NCBI GenBank assembly: GCA_030428885.1
Contig: JAUIEJ010000001.1
Span: 372,001-436,000 of the forward strand
DNA: 64,000 bases
Direction: 5' to 3'
From: Gemmatimonadota bacterium
GTDB taxonomy: Bacteria; Gemmatimonadota; Gemmatimonadetes; Longimicrobiales; Gaopeijiaceae
Shown here: piece after piece, positions 18,406 to 26,668 of the stretch
Layout: each line of letters starts with the position of its first letter
Position numbering within the stretch: the stretch's first letter is position 1
Position numbers and translations under genes: made by a program
Notes under the pieces: generated by a model
What the model saw: the letters and a program-made list of their open reading frames with translations, nothing else
The model's database searches: none
Told to the model about the DNA's origin: nothing

Positions 18406-19745
18406 AGCGGCGCACCCGGCTCCGGCAGTGGGGTCGGCGGCTGGTGCGTGTGGCCTTCGTCCTGGCCGCGGTCTACGGCCTGGCGGGCTTCCTCACCGCC
18501 CGCATCGGCCCCCAGCCGTCCATCGTCCTCACCGCCGCCGAGGCCGGCACGCCGGTGCGCGCCGAGGGGCTGGACGTGCGGGTGGCCGACCCCGGCGACG
18601 CGGCGGTGGCCGCCTGGCTGAACGACGGGCGGGTGGAGGTCCTGGGCGCACTCTCCGTGCATTCGGGCCGAAGCCACGACGCCGAGGGCACCTTCGACGA
18701 GGTCGCCGCGGCGGCGGAGCGGGCGGGCCTGGACTTCGTGGTCCTGGGCGATCATCCCAGCACCTGGCTCCACGAACCCGGGGCCTTGGACCCCGTCCGC
18801 CTCGGTTCGGTGCTCCTGGTCCCGGGGCAGGAGATGGTGATCCAGGGAAGCGGACGGGTGCTGGTGGCGGGGCTGGAGGTCGACACCATCGCCGAGCGGT
18901 GGGAGGGGGAGGTGTCCGACCTGACCGACCGGGTGGAGGCCGTGGACGGGTATGTCTCGGTGGTCCACGCCCGGAGTCCCCGGGGGCGGGAGCGGTGGCA
19001 GGCGGGACTCGACGCCCCGGGCATCGACGCCTGGGAGACCCTCGACGTCTCGGAGATCGCCCGCCTGCGCCTCGCCGATCGCTGGGTGGGCTACCACCTC
19101 ACCTCGTTCCTCGCCGGTCTGGCCACGGGGCACGCCACGGGGCCCGTTCTGGCCCTGAACCGGGAGGGCACGTCGGCGCCGGGACTCCTGGCCTACGACA
19201 GCGCCCGGGCCCGGGAGGGCATGACCCTCACCGCCGGCCTGAACCACCACCCCAAGGCCCGCATCGCCGGGAAGCTGGTGCCCCCGTACACGCCGTTCTT
19301 CCGGACCTACGTGAACCACGTCCGCCTCGACGCGCCGCTGGAGGACGACCCGGGCGCGGCCCGTACCCGGGTGCTCCGGGGGCTCCGGGGCGGCGACGTC
19401 TTCGTGTCCATGGGCGACGCCGACGAGGCCCGGGGTTTTCGGTTCGGGGCGATTCGGGACGATCCCGGGGGACGCGCCCTCCTGGGCGTCCGTCTGCCCC
19501 CCGACGCCCCGGGCCGGTACTTCGTGCGCCTGCTCCGGAACGGTCGGGACGTGGCGTGGATTCCGGCCGAGGGCGGCGCGACGCTCACCGTCCGGACGCC
19601 GGGCCCCGGGGTCTACCGGGTGGAGATCGCCCGGGCCGGGATCTCCCTGGGGGGTCTGCGGTACGGTCTGCGTTCCTGGATTCTCGCCAACGCCGTGGAC
19701 GTGGGCCCGCCCTCCGGGGGCTCGGCTCGCCCCGTCGGCTCCTGA
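18402..19745 (+). CDS. membrane-anchored PHP-domain-like protein
   Basis: 447 residues from a GTG that overlaps the preceding stop by four bases. A basic N terminus ([15 protein letters not shown]) precedes one hydrophobic segment (residues 14-30), probably an uncleaved anchor. The body contains LSVHSGRSHDAEGTFDEV and LDFVVLGDHPS, the signature of PHP-domain hydrolases. The usual first motif is D-L-H-x-H; here it is A-L-S-V-H, so one metal-binding His and the Asp are replaced. Later parts (VLLVPGQEM, VSVVHARSP) follow the family. Either activity uses an altered metal site or the protein is non-catalytic. It is the third gene of the gyrA operon. Confidence 0.7.
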   Translation: MKRRTRLRQWGRRLVRVAFVLAAVYGLAGFLTARIGPQPSIVLTAAEAGTPVRAEGLDVRVADPGDAAVAAWLNDGRVEVLGALSVHSGRSHDAEGTFDEVAAAAERAGLDFVVLGDHPSTWLHEPGALDPVRLGSVLLVPGQEMVIQGSGRVLVAGLEVDTIAERWEGEVSDLTDRVEAVDGYVSVVHARSPRGRERWQAGLDAPGIDAWETLDVSEIARLRLADRWVGYHLTSFLAGLATGHATGPVLALNREGTSAPGLLAYDSARAREGMTLTAGLNHHPKARIAGKLVPPYTPFFRTYVNHVRLDAPLEDDPGAARTRVLRGLRGGDVFVSMGDADEARGFRFGAIRDDPGGRALLGVRLPPDAPGRYFVRLLRNGRDVAWIPAEGGATLTVRTPGPGVYRVEIARAGISLGGLRYGLRSWILANAVDVGPPSGGSARPVGS

Positions 19746-19756
19746 TCGGACGGTCC

Positions 19757-20440
19757 GTGCGCCATCTCGTGCTCTTCGACATCGACGGCACCCTCCTGTG
19801 GGGCGGCCCGGCGAAGGAGGCGTTCCACCTCGCCCTCCTGGAGGTGTTCGGCACCGCGGGCGACATCGAGAGCCACGACTTCTCGGGCAAGACCGACCCC
19901 CAGATCGCCCGGGAACTCCTGGAGGGGGCGGGCCTCCCTTCCGGCACGGTGGACCATGGACTCCCCTCGCTCTTCCGCGCCTACCTGCGGGAGCTCGAGG
20001 CCCGGTTGCCCGACGATCCGGTGACCGTGCTGCCCGGGGTCCCCGAGCTCCTGGACGTGTTGGGCGCCATGGAGGACGTGGCCCTGGGACTGGTTACGGG
20101 CAACATCGCGGGGGGGGCCGAGCTCAAGCTCGGATCGGCGCGTCTCGGAGAGCGGTTCGCCATCGGTGGATTCGGCTCGGACTCGGAGCTGAGAGACGAT
20201 CTGCCCCCCGTGGCGCTGGAGCGGGCCCGCACCCGATGGGCCGTGGACTTCGCCCCGGACCGGGTCTGGATCGTGGGCGACACGCCCCGGGACGTGGCCT
20301 GCGCCCAGGCCCACGGCCTCCGCACCCTGGCGGTGGCCACGGGTCGCTTCGACGCCGACGCCCTCCGGGCCACCGGGGCGGACCGGGTGGTGGATCACCT
20401 GGGCGACACCGACGCCATCGTGGAGGTGCTGGTTCCTTGA
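19757..20440 (+). CDS. HAD-superfamily phosphatase
   Basis: 227 residues from the GTG at 19757, 11 bases after the preceding stop. Motif I is FDIDGTLL with both catalytic Asp residues, motif II is VTGN, and motif IV is VGDTPRDV. The cap segment between motifs I and II is helical, placing it with phosphoglycolate-phosphatase-like or beta-phosphoglucomutase-like subfamily I enzymes. The substrate cannot be told from sequence. It is the last gene of the gyrA operon and is followed by a GC-rich hairpin. Confidence 0.88.
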   Translation: MRHLVLFDIDGTLLWGGPAKEAFHLALLEVFGTAGDIESHDFSGKTDPQIARELLEGAGLPSGTVDHGLPSLFRAYLRELEARLPDDPVTVLPGVPELLDVLGAMEDVALGLVTGNIAGGAELKLGSARLGERFAIGGFGSDSELRDDLPPVALERARTRWAVDFAPDRVWIVGDTPRDVACAQAHGLRTLAVATGRFDADALRATGADRVVDHLGDTDAIVEVLVP

Positions 20441-20441
20441 T

Positions 20442-20456
20442 CCGCCCCCCGGGCGG
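20442..20456 (+). terminator. GC hairpin after gyrA operon
   Basis: CCGCCC, loop CCC, GGGCGG directly after the HAD gene stop, followed by a pyrimidine-rich stretch. It is a plausible intrinsic terminator, although the T-run is interrupted. Confidence 0.5.
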
Positions 20457-20552
20457 GGGCATCTTCCCCTTCTCGCCGCGACCGCGCCGGCCCTTCGGGT
20501 TCGAGCCGCCGGCCGGTGTGGATTCCTGCGGACGACGATCGGAGTATTCACG

Positions 20553-21275
20553 ATGAACAACAAAGTCATCGCACTGGTGGTGGGGCTGGCCGTGGCCGTG
20601 GCCATCGCCTTCAGCATGAACTCGGGGGCGAACGGGGACATGGCCCTCGCGCCCGTGGACCTCGAGATCAACGACATGCAGCAGCTCGCGGCCATCGCCC
20701 AGGGGGTCCACGCCGGAAACCCGGAGGCACCCATCACGATCCTGGAGTTCGCCGACTTCCAGTGCCCGGGATGTGGGTCCTTCGCCGGCACCGTGAAGCC
20801 CCAGGTGGACGTGGCCTTCATCGAGACCGGCACGGCGGAGTTCGTCTTCTACGACTTCCCCCTGACGTCCATCCACCCCCACGCCTTCCTGGCGGCCCGG
20901 GCGGGGCGGTGCGCCGACGACCAGGGCATGTTCTGGGCGTACCACGACGAGCTCTTCCGGAACCAGACCGCGTGGTCACTCTCGGCCTCGCCCCCGGTGG
21001 GCGCCTTCGAGGACTACGCGGCCCGGGTCGGGCTGAATCAGGATACGTTCCGGTCGTGCCTGCGTAGCGACGCCCACGCCGAGACCGTGTCGGCCACCAT
21101 GCAGCTCGGTCAGGGGCTGGGCGTCGGGAGCACCCCCACGGTCCTGGTCACCCGGGGCAACGGTCAGGTGCGGCAGGTGGACGCCCCCACGATCCCCGAG
21201 ATGTACGGCGCCATCCAGACCATCATCGAGGAACTCCAGGCCGAGATCGCCGCCGAATCGGGAGGACGTCCGTGA
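20553..21275 (+). CDS. DsbA-like thioredoxin-fold protein
   Basis: 240 residues. One N-terminal hydrophobic segment (KVIALVVGLAVAVAIAFSM) acts as an anchor or uncleaved signal and exports the rest. The active-site motif is CPGC in ILEFADFQCPGCGSF near residue 70. A later GVGSTPTVLV contains the cis-Pro that is conserved in this fold. It resembles the Thioredoxin_4 family of disulfide oxidoreductases (BdbD/DsbA-like). A GGAG lies eight bases before the ATG. The stop overlaps the start of the 67-residue gene by four bases. Confidence 0.88.
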   Translation: MNNKVIALVVGLAVAVAIAFSMNSGANGDMALAPVDLEINDMQQLAAIAQGVHAGNPEAPITILEFADFQCPGCGSFAGTVKPQVDVAFIETGTAEFVFYDFPLTSIHPHAFLAARAGRCADDQGMFWAYHDELFRNQTAWSLSASPPVGAFEDYAARVGLNQDTFRSCLRSDAHAETVSATMQLGQGLGVGSTPTVLVTRGNGQVRQVDAPTIPEMYGAIQTIIEELQAEIAAESGGRP

Positions 21276-21475
21276 GTCGGAAGGGAACGCTCAAGGTCCG
21301 GCTGCTCTTCGTGGACGACGGATCCTATCACCACGAGGAACTCCGGGTACCGGCCGCGGCCCTGAAGGACTACGAGCGCCTCATCGACGCCCTGAGAGAG
21401 GAGCCGTCGGTGCTGAAGCAGGTCTTCGTGGACGTGGACCGCCTCTGCGCCGCCTGGGTCGTGGACGACGACTGA
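21272..21475 (+). CDS. small hypothetical protein (67 aa)
   Basis: The GTG start overlaps the preceding stop by four bases, so it is translationally coupled to the DsbA-like gene. The protein is acidic and soluble, with beta-like segments (LKVRLLFVDDG, QVFVDVDRLCAAWVVDDD) around a helix (ALKDYERLIDALREE). I do not recognise the family. A strong hairpin follows the stop. Confidence 0.6.
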   Translation: MSRKGTLKVRLLFVDDGSYHHEELRVPAAALKDYERLIDALREEPSVLKQVFVDVDRLCAAWVVDDD

Positions 21476-21502
21476 ACGCCCCACGGTTCCAGGAAACCCC
21501 TC

Positions 21503-21539
21503 CCGCGCCCGGTGGAGCCCTTCGGCCCACCGGGCGCGG
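21503..21539. terminator. bidirectional hairpin terminator
   Basis: Two perfect 13-base arms (21503-21515 and 21527-21539) with an inner GCC/GGC stem over a CTTC loop. It lies between two convergent genes whose stops are at 21475 and 21545, so it can serve both. No clear T-run is present. Confidence 0.7.
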
Positions 21540-21544
21540 TGCGT

Positions 21545-22093
21545 TCAGGGCCCTGGGTCGAGGACGGCCCGGGCCCGGTCCAGCGTCCACTCCGCCACCA
21601 CCGGGGGCGGCCAGTCTCCGGTGCGGGCCGCGGCCAGGAGCTCGTCGGCCTCGCGCCGCGCCCGGGCCGCAACGTCGGCGCTCAGGAGTCCCCGATTCGT
21701 GGCGTCCCGCCACTCGTCCTCGTCCAGGAGCCGGATCGTGCCGTCGACCCCCTTCCACACGTCGAGGAACAGGTCGGTGGTGCGCCACCGGGCCGGGTCG
21801 TCGTGGGGCCCGTGGAGTTCGGCGGGGGTGAGAATGTTGGCGTAGAGTCCCGTGAAGACGCCGTCCCGGGTGTGGAAGCGCCCGATGTCGTGCCACCGAC
21901 TGGGAAAGGTGAACCACACCACCGGCGAGCCCGCTTCGAGAATCGTGCGGCCCTCCACCACCAGCGGCCGGTCCAGGGGGGTGTCTCCCTGAAACGAGAC
22001 CTTCACGTCGGGCGCGTCCAGGACGAGGTCCTGGACGTAGACCCGGGTGGCGTCCGGTGGCCGGTGGTAGTGGATGTGGACGGGGCGCCTCAC
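21545..22093 (-). CDS. DUF402 family protein
   Basis: 182 residues from a GTG that overlaps the stop of the fatty-acid oxidation gene by four bases. It contains WFTFPSRWHDIGRFHTRDG and YANILTPAELHG, followed by TTDLFLDVWKGVDGTIRLLD and an acidic DEDEWRDA segment, the pattern of DUF402 proteins. Some family members are nucleoside di- or triphosphatases or organophosphate hydrolases with metal-binding Asp residues; which applies here is unknown. It is co-transcribed with the upstream enoyl-CoA hydratase/dehydrogenase gene. Confidence 0.8.
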   Translation of the reverse strand: MRRPVHIHYHRPPDATRVYVQDLVLDAPDVKVSFQGDTPLDRPLVVEGRTILEAGSPVVWFTFPSRWHDIGRFHTRDGVFTGLYANILTPAELHGPHDDPARWRTTDLFLDVWKGVDGTIRLLDEDEWRDATNRGLLSADVAARARREADELLAAARTGDWPPPVVAEWTLDRARAVLDPGP

Positions 22094-24261
22094 CGCCCGG
22101 GTCCGAAGGCGTCGTAGAAGCCCCGATCCTCCTCGGCGAGTCGTCGCAGAAGGGGGGCGGGGGTGAAGCGGGGTCCGAGGCGGTCTTCGAGTCGCTCCAG
22201 CATCTCCACCAGGCTCCGGGGGTGGTGGGCGTCGGCGAAGCGCAGGAGTCCTCCCCGGAAGGGCGGGAACCCCGTGCCCATGATCATGGCCAGATCCACC
22301 TCGCCCGCGGTCTCCACGATGCCGTCGTCCAGGATCCGGGCGGCCTCGTTCACCATGGCCAGGACCAGGCGCTGGCGGATCTCGTCGGTATCGGGGGCGT
22401 CGGCGCCGCGGCGCACGGTGTCGCCGAGTTCGGCCAGGACGTCGGGGTCCACGCCCTGGTCCTTGCCCTGGGCGTAGCGGTAGAAGCCCCGCCCGTTCTT
22501 CCGACCCAGACGGTCGGTCTCGGCCAGGGCCAGGAGGGGGGCGGCGGGCGCCATGCGTTCGCCGAAGGCCTCGTGGAGGGTGGCCCCGGCGTGGCGGGCG
22601 ATGTCCAGGCCCACTTCGTCCATGAGGCGGAGGGGGCCCATGGGCATGCCGAAGTCGGTGGCGGCCCGGTCCACGGCCGCCACGGCCGCGCCGTCGGCCA
22701 GGAGGTGGCCGGCCTCGTTCATGTACGGGCCCAGAATCCGGTTCACCAGGAACCCCGGGCCGTCGGCGCACACCACCGGGACCTTGCCCAGGGCCACGGC
22801 GAAGGCGTGGGCCGTGGCCACGGTGTCGTCGTCGGTGGCCGCACCCCGGACGATCTCCACCAGAGGCATCTTGTGGACCGGGTTGAAGAAGTGGATCCCG
22901 CAGAACCGGGAGGGTCGGTCCAGGGCTTCGGCCATGGCGTCCACCGACAGTGACGACGTGTTGGTGGCCACGATGGCGTCGCTCTCCACGACCCCTTCCA
23001 CCTCCTTCAGGACGCTCCGCTTCACGTCCATGCGCTCCACCACCGCCTCGACGACCAGATCGGCGGTGTGGAAGCCGTGCCACTCGAGTCCGCCGGAAAT
23101 GAGCGCCATCTTCCGGTCTGCGTCGGCCCGGCGGAGCTTGCGCCGCTCCACGGCCTTGTCGAAGAGCTCCCGGGCGTGCTGCAGTCCGCCGGCCACCGCG
23201 TCGTCGCGGATGTCCTTCATGCGCACCTCCACGTCCCGGAAGGCGGCGAGTTGGGCGATGCCGCCGCCCATGACGCCGGCGCCCACGACCCCGATGCGGC
23301 CCACCGGCCGGGGCGTGCCCCCGGGGACGGCGCGGGCGGTCTTCCGGGCCCCTTCCCGCAGGTGGAAGACGTGGAGCAGACTGGCGTGGGTGGGGGTGGA
23401 GGTGAGCTCGCCGAAGGCCCGGGCTTCCAGGGCCAGGCTGTCGGCTACGCTGCCGCCGAGTCCCCGCTTGAGGACGTCGAGGATCTTGAGGGGGGCCGGG
23501 TACCGCCCGCCGGTCTTTTCCACCACACGGCGCCGGGCGGCGGCCAGGACGATACGGCGTCCCGGGAGGGTGTCGTCCAGCAGACGGGTCAGGACCTTCC
23601 GGTCCGGGCGGGACGCCCCCGAGGGCAGATCCAGCGCCTCCAGGGCGAAGGCGGTGGTGCGCGCCCGGAAGATGTCGTGGGGCACGACCTCGCTCACCAG
23701 GCCGATGCGCCGGGCCTTGGACGGCTTGATCGGGTTGCCCGTGAGGAGGAGGTCCAGGGCCGCCTGGAGACCCACGAGACGGGGGAGGCGCGTGGTGCCG
23801 CCCCATCCCGGAAGGATGCCCAACTGCACCTCGGGGAGGCCCAGGCGGGTCCTGGGGTGGTCGGAGCAGATCCGGTAGCGGCAGGCCAGGGCCATCTCCA
23901 GGCCGCCTCCCAGGCAGAGGCCGTCGATGGCCGCCACCGTGGGGGTGGGGAATCGCTCGAGTTCGAGGTAGAGCTCCTGCCCGGCCCGGGCCTTGGCTTC
24001 ACCGTCGTCGGGCCCCTCGATGTCGCCGATGGCCTCCACGTCGGCCCCGGCGATGAAGCTGCCCTCCTTCCCGCTCTCCACCACCAGGACCCGGAGGCGG
24101 CCCGCCACGGCGGCTTGCCGGGCCTCGTCGAGACAGGTGGCGAAGGTGGCCATGACCTGTTCGTCCAGGACGTTCAGGCTGCGGTGGGGGTCGTCGAAGG
24201 TGATCCGGCCCACGCCGTCGGAATCGACGGCGAAGGTGGGGGACGAGGCGGATCGGCTCAT
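22090..24261 (-). CDS. fatty-acid oxidation multienzyme (enoyl-CoA hydratase / 3-hydroxyacyl-CoA dehydrogenase)
   Basis: A 723-residue FadB/FadJ-type alpha subunit of beta-oxidation. Residues 1-200 are an enoyl-CoA hydratase with SFIAGADVEAI, a GGGLEMALACRYR helix containing the first catalytic Glu and LPEVQLGILPGWGGT with the second. From about residue 310 the NAD-binding motif GVVGAGVMGGGIAQLA starts the dehydrogenase, with IHFFNPVHKMPLVEI and PGFLVNRI following. The ATG at 24261 gives MSRSASSPTFAV. The partner thiolase is not in this window. A TAGGTT box lies about 40 bases upstream, and the DUF402 gene follows with a four-base overlap. Confidence 0.93.
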   Translation of the reverse strand: MSRSASSPTFAVDSDGVGRITFDDPHRSLNVLDEQVMATFATCLDEARQAAVAGRLRVLVVESGKEGSFIAGADVEAIGDIEGPDDGEAKARAGQELYLELERFPTPTVAAIDGLCLGGGLEMALACRYRICSDHPRTRLGLPEVQLGILPGWGGTTRLPRLVGLQAALDLLLTGNPIKPSKARRIGLVSEVVPHDIFRARTTAFALEALDLPSGASRPDRKVLTRLLDDTLPGRRIVLAAARRRVVEKTGGRYPAPLKILDVLKRGLGGSVADSLALEARAFGELTSTPTHASLLHVFHLREGARKTARAVPGGTPRPVGRIGVVGAGVMGGGIAQLAAFRDVEVRMKDIRDDAVAGGLQHARELFDKAVERRKLRRADADRKMALISGGLEWHGFHTADLVVEAVVERMDVKRSVLKEVEGVVESDAIVATNTSSLSVDAMAEALDRPSRFCGIHFFNPVHKMPLVEIVRGAATDDDTVATAHAFAVALGKVPVVCADGPGFLVNRILGPYMNEAGHLLADGAAVAAVDRAATDFGMPMGPLRLMDEVGLDIARHAGATLHEAFGERMAPAAPLLALAETDRLGRKNGRGFYRYAQGKDQGVDPDVLAELGDTVRRGADAPDTDEIRQRLVLAMVNEAARILDDGIVETAGEVDLAMIMGTGFPPFRGGLLRFADAHHPRSLVEMLERLEDRLGPRFTPAPLLRRLAEEDRGFYDAFGPGR

Positions 24262-24301
24262 GGTGCGGGGCGGCGGGAGACGAAGACGTCGGGCGCCCTC
24301 A

Positions 24302-24307
24302 AACCTA
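24302..24307 (-). promoter_or_regulatory. candidate -10 box TAGGTT before fatty-acid oxidation operon
   Basis: TAGGTT reads leftward at 24307-24302, about 40 bases before the ATG. The same hexamer occurs at 25246-25241 and 32615-32610. The -35 region is weak (TGTGAG at 17-base spacing). Confidence 0.4.
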
Positions 24308-24347
24308 CGGCGACGGAGCCCCGCCTCACAGGTAGCCCCCCATGCAC

Positions 24348-24382
24348 GACGCCCCGGGCGCCGTGGAGGCGCCCGGGGCGTC
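24348..24382 (-). terminator. 15-pair hairpin terminator
   Basis: Perfect 15-base arms (24348-24362 and 24368-24382) around a five-base loop GTGGA, 25 bases past the stop of the leftward lipoprotein gene. This is the strongest hairpin in the window, though without a T-run. Confidence 0.75.
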
Positions 24383-24406
24383 GAAGGGCCGCGGTGGGCC
24401 GTTCGA

Positions 24407-25186
24407 TCAGTAGATCGGCCGAATCTGGGCGTTGCTCCGGTTCAACGTCACCGTCACGGGCTCACCCCGGGCGACACTCACGGGGACGTTCCAGTAGAGC
24501 TCCGAGTACACCTCTTCGTACCGGGCGTGGACGAAGTAGTCTCCGGGCTTCACGGCCAGGTTGGAGGCCACCCCGTTGGCGTCGGTGGTGTCGGCGGCCA
24601 GGTCCAGGCCCGAGGCCCGCTCCCGCGCCAGCATCACGGCGTCCACGTCGAGGAAGGCCTCGCCGGCCCACTCGTCGACCCGCATCTGGTATTCCTGCGC
24701 CCGGGCGATGTTCTCCTTCGACAGGGAGTCGAAGCGGGCGAAGAGCTGGTCCTTGTTGCGCTCCACCGAGTTCAACTGGGCTTCCAGGTCGCTGAAGTCG
24801 TTGAAGAGCATGCGGTACTGGGTCTCGCTGGGAAGGTACTCCTCCATGGCGGTGGAGATCTTCTGCAGCGTGTCCCGGAGAGTGTTCCAGCGGTTCTCCG
24901 CGGTGCGCCATTCCTCCTGGGCCGCCCGGATCGCCTCCTGGGCTTCCGAGAGTTCCGACGGGACCTGGGGCTCCGGCGCCGAAGCAGCCGACGTCAGGGA
25001 GTCGAAGATCGCGTCCCGGTCGTAGGGAAGGAGCCAGACCTCCATGTCGCTGAGCTGGCGGGTGACCATCTGACCCGAGGCCGGATCTTCGACCTCGATC
25101 TGGGCCGTAACCACCACCTGGGCCGGGCCACAGGCGGCCAGCCCCATGGCGGCGACGGCCGAGAAGAGCAGGGTGCTGCGCTTCAT
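24407..25186 (-). CDS. coiled-coil lipoprotein of unknown function
   Basis: 259 residues with a lipobox (AAMGLAACG) near residue 19. The middle (about residues 75-165) is strongly helical and charged (SEAQEAIRAAQEEWRTAENR, NSVERNKDQLFARFDS), likely a coiled coil. The C-terminal 80 residues look like a carboxypeptidase-regulatory or transthyretin-like beta-sandwich (ANGVASNLAVKPGDYFVHAR). No enzymatic motif is seen. It has its own promoter at 25241-25269 and is followed by a strong hairpin, so it is monocistronic. An envelope structural role is a guess. Confidence 0.65.
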   Translation of the reverse strand: MKRSTLLFSAVAAMGLAACGPAQVVVTAQIEVEDPASGQMVTRQLSDMEVWLLPYDRDAIFDSLTSAASAPEPQVPSELSEAQEAIRAAQEEWRTAENRWNTLRDTLQKISTAMEEYLPSETQYRMLFNDFSDLEAQLNSVERNKDQLFARFDSLSKENIARAQEYQMRVDEWAGEAFLDVDAVMLARERASGLDLAADTTDANGVASNLAVKPGDYFVHARYEEVYSELYWNVPVSVARGEPVTVTLNRSNAQIRPIY

Positions 25187-25240
25187 GAGCTACGCTCCGT
25201 GAGGGGTGCTACGAGAGGGGTGAGGGGGCGTGAGCGGGCG

Positions 25241-25269
25241 AACCTAATCGACCGCCTGCCGGGCGACAA
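25241..25269 (-). promoter_or_regulatory. promoter for coiled-coil lipoprotein gene
   Basis: On the minus strand, TTGTCG (25269-25264), 17 bases, then TAGGTT (25246-25241). Transcription would start near 25234, about 48 bases before the ATG, which has a GGAG upstream. Confidence 0.65.
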
Positions 25270-25312
25270 CCCCGACGGACGCCTTCGCCCGCTCCATGTA
25301 CGACGCCGGTGC

Positions 25313-26668
25313 CTACGGGTTTCCTCCGCCTCCGAGGTCGGGACCGAAGACCAGGATCCGGGGCGGTCCCAGGGCCGAAGCCGCGGCCGACGCCATCCCC
25401 ACGTCGAGCCCCCACACCGCGTCGTCGAAGTCCAGAACCTGTCCCCGGGCCAGGAGTTCGGTGGCCATGCGTTCGGCCGCCACTTCCGGGGCCGCCTCGT
25501 GGATCAGGGCGGAGGCCCGGAACCGGCCCCGGTGGAAGCGGAAGAAGGCGGGATCGCGCTCGGCGGCCACCTCGGATGCCAGGCCCAGGATCCGGGATTC
25601 GAAGTTGGCCGTGGCTTCGGGGAGGACGGCGGCCCGGACCAGGAGCACCTCGCCCTCGGGCATCTCCACGACCTCCACCGAGGCGCTGAAGAGCCCAGGA
25701 TCGGGGGGCACGGCGTTCAGTTCGCGGTGCATGCGATCGGCCACGTAGAGAATGGCGATGCGCGGGACGTCGGCGGGCACGGGGAAGGCCACCGCCAACC
25801 AGGTGTTGGTCACGTTGCGGGTCACGACCCGCCGGTCGCCCACCGTCCAGGCCGGCCCCGCCGACGTGGTGCCGGGCAGCCGGGGAGCCGGGGCCGCCGC
25901 CGCGGGCGGCGCCGGGGGGGCCGCGCTGTCGGCCACTGCGGCCGTGGCCGTGTCGGCGGCGACGGGGCCGGCGGGGCCCGTGCGGGCGGCCATGGGCGTG
26001 GCGTCGCCGGACGTCACGGGGCCCACCACCACCACCCGGGCTTCGCCGGCGGCGAAGACGGTCCGGCGGGCGGCGTCGATGTCCGACGGCCCCAGGAGCG
26101 AGTCCATCACGGCCAGCGTGCCGCCCGGGGGCCGGGTCCGGGGGTCGCCCACGCCGTAGAGAAGGGCGCGGCGCTCCAGATCCACCTCCTGGAGGGGCGA
26201 ATCGAGCTCGAATCGCAGGACGTCGGCGCGCCGCCGCTGGGCCTCGGCCACGGCGACGGCGTCGGGCCCGGCGCCCCATCCCGCGTCGCCCAGGGCGTCC
26301 AGGAGCGCGTCCACCCGCTCCGGGCGGACCAGGAAGGTCAGGAGCGTGCGGGTCGGGCCCACCCGGGCGCGGCCCTCCACGGTCCCGGCGCCCAGGCGGG
26401 CCTCCACCGTGAGCACCACGGCGTCGGCGGCCACCTGTCCGGCGCCGGGCAGGTTCGGGGCGTCGGCCCCCGACCCCACGGGGAGGGCCACGGCCACACC
26501 GGCCACCGGCGCCGCCGGTCGGGTGGCTGTTTCCAGGGCCGCGGCCCAGGAGGGCGTGTCGATGTGCACCGGCGCCGGGGGGCCGTCGGAGAGCTGCCCG
26601 GCCGCCGGACGGGCCGCGGTGCACAGGAACACCCCTGCCGCGAGGGCGGCTCGGAACCCGGGCCTCAC
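25313..26668 (-). CDS. M16-like protein without zinc site, exported
   Basis: 451 residues from a GTG that overlaps the upstream stop by four bases. A signal peptide is visible (FRAALAAGVFLCTAARPAAG). The M16-like fold is suggested by VAGVAVALPVGSGADAPNLP, VVVVGPVTSGD and a second-half VVTRNVTNTWLAVAFPVP. The place where HxxEH should be reads AGQVAADAVVLT, so no metal site exists. The segment around residues 240-285 is Ala/Pro-rich and looks like a linker between the two halves. It pairs with the preceding gene, which is also degenerate. Confidence 0.7.
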   Translation of the reverse strand: MRPGFRAALAAGVFLCTAARPAAGQLSDGPPAPVHIDTPSWAAALETATRPAAPVAGVAVALPVGSGADAPNLPGAGQVAADAVVLTVEARLGAGTVEGRARVGPTRTLLTFLVRPERVDALLDALGDAGWGAGPDAVAVAEAQRRRADVLRFELDSPLQEVDLERRALLYGVGDPRTRPPGGTLAVMDSLLGPSDIDAARRTVFAAGEARVVVVGPVTSGDATPMAARTGPAGPVAADTATAAVADSAAPPAPPAAAAPAPRLPGTTSAGPAWTVGDRRVVTRNVTNTWLAVAFPVPADVPRIAILYVADRMHRELNAVPPDPGLFSASVEVVEMPEGEVLLVRAAVLPEATANFESRILGLASEVAAERDPAFFRFHRGRFRASALIHEAAPEVAAERMATELLARGQVLDFDDAVWGLDVGMASAAASALGPPRILVFGPDLGGGGNP

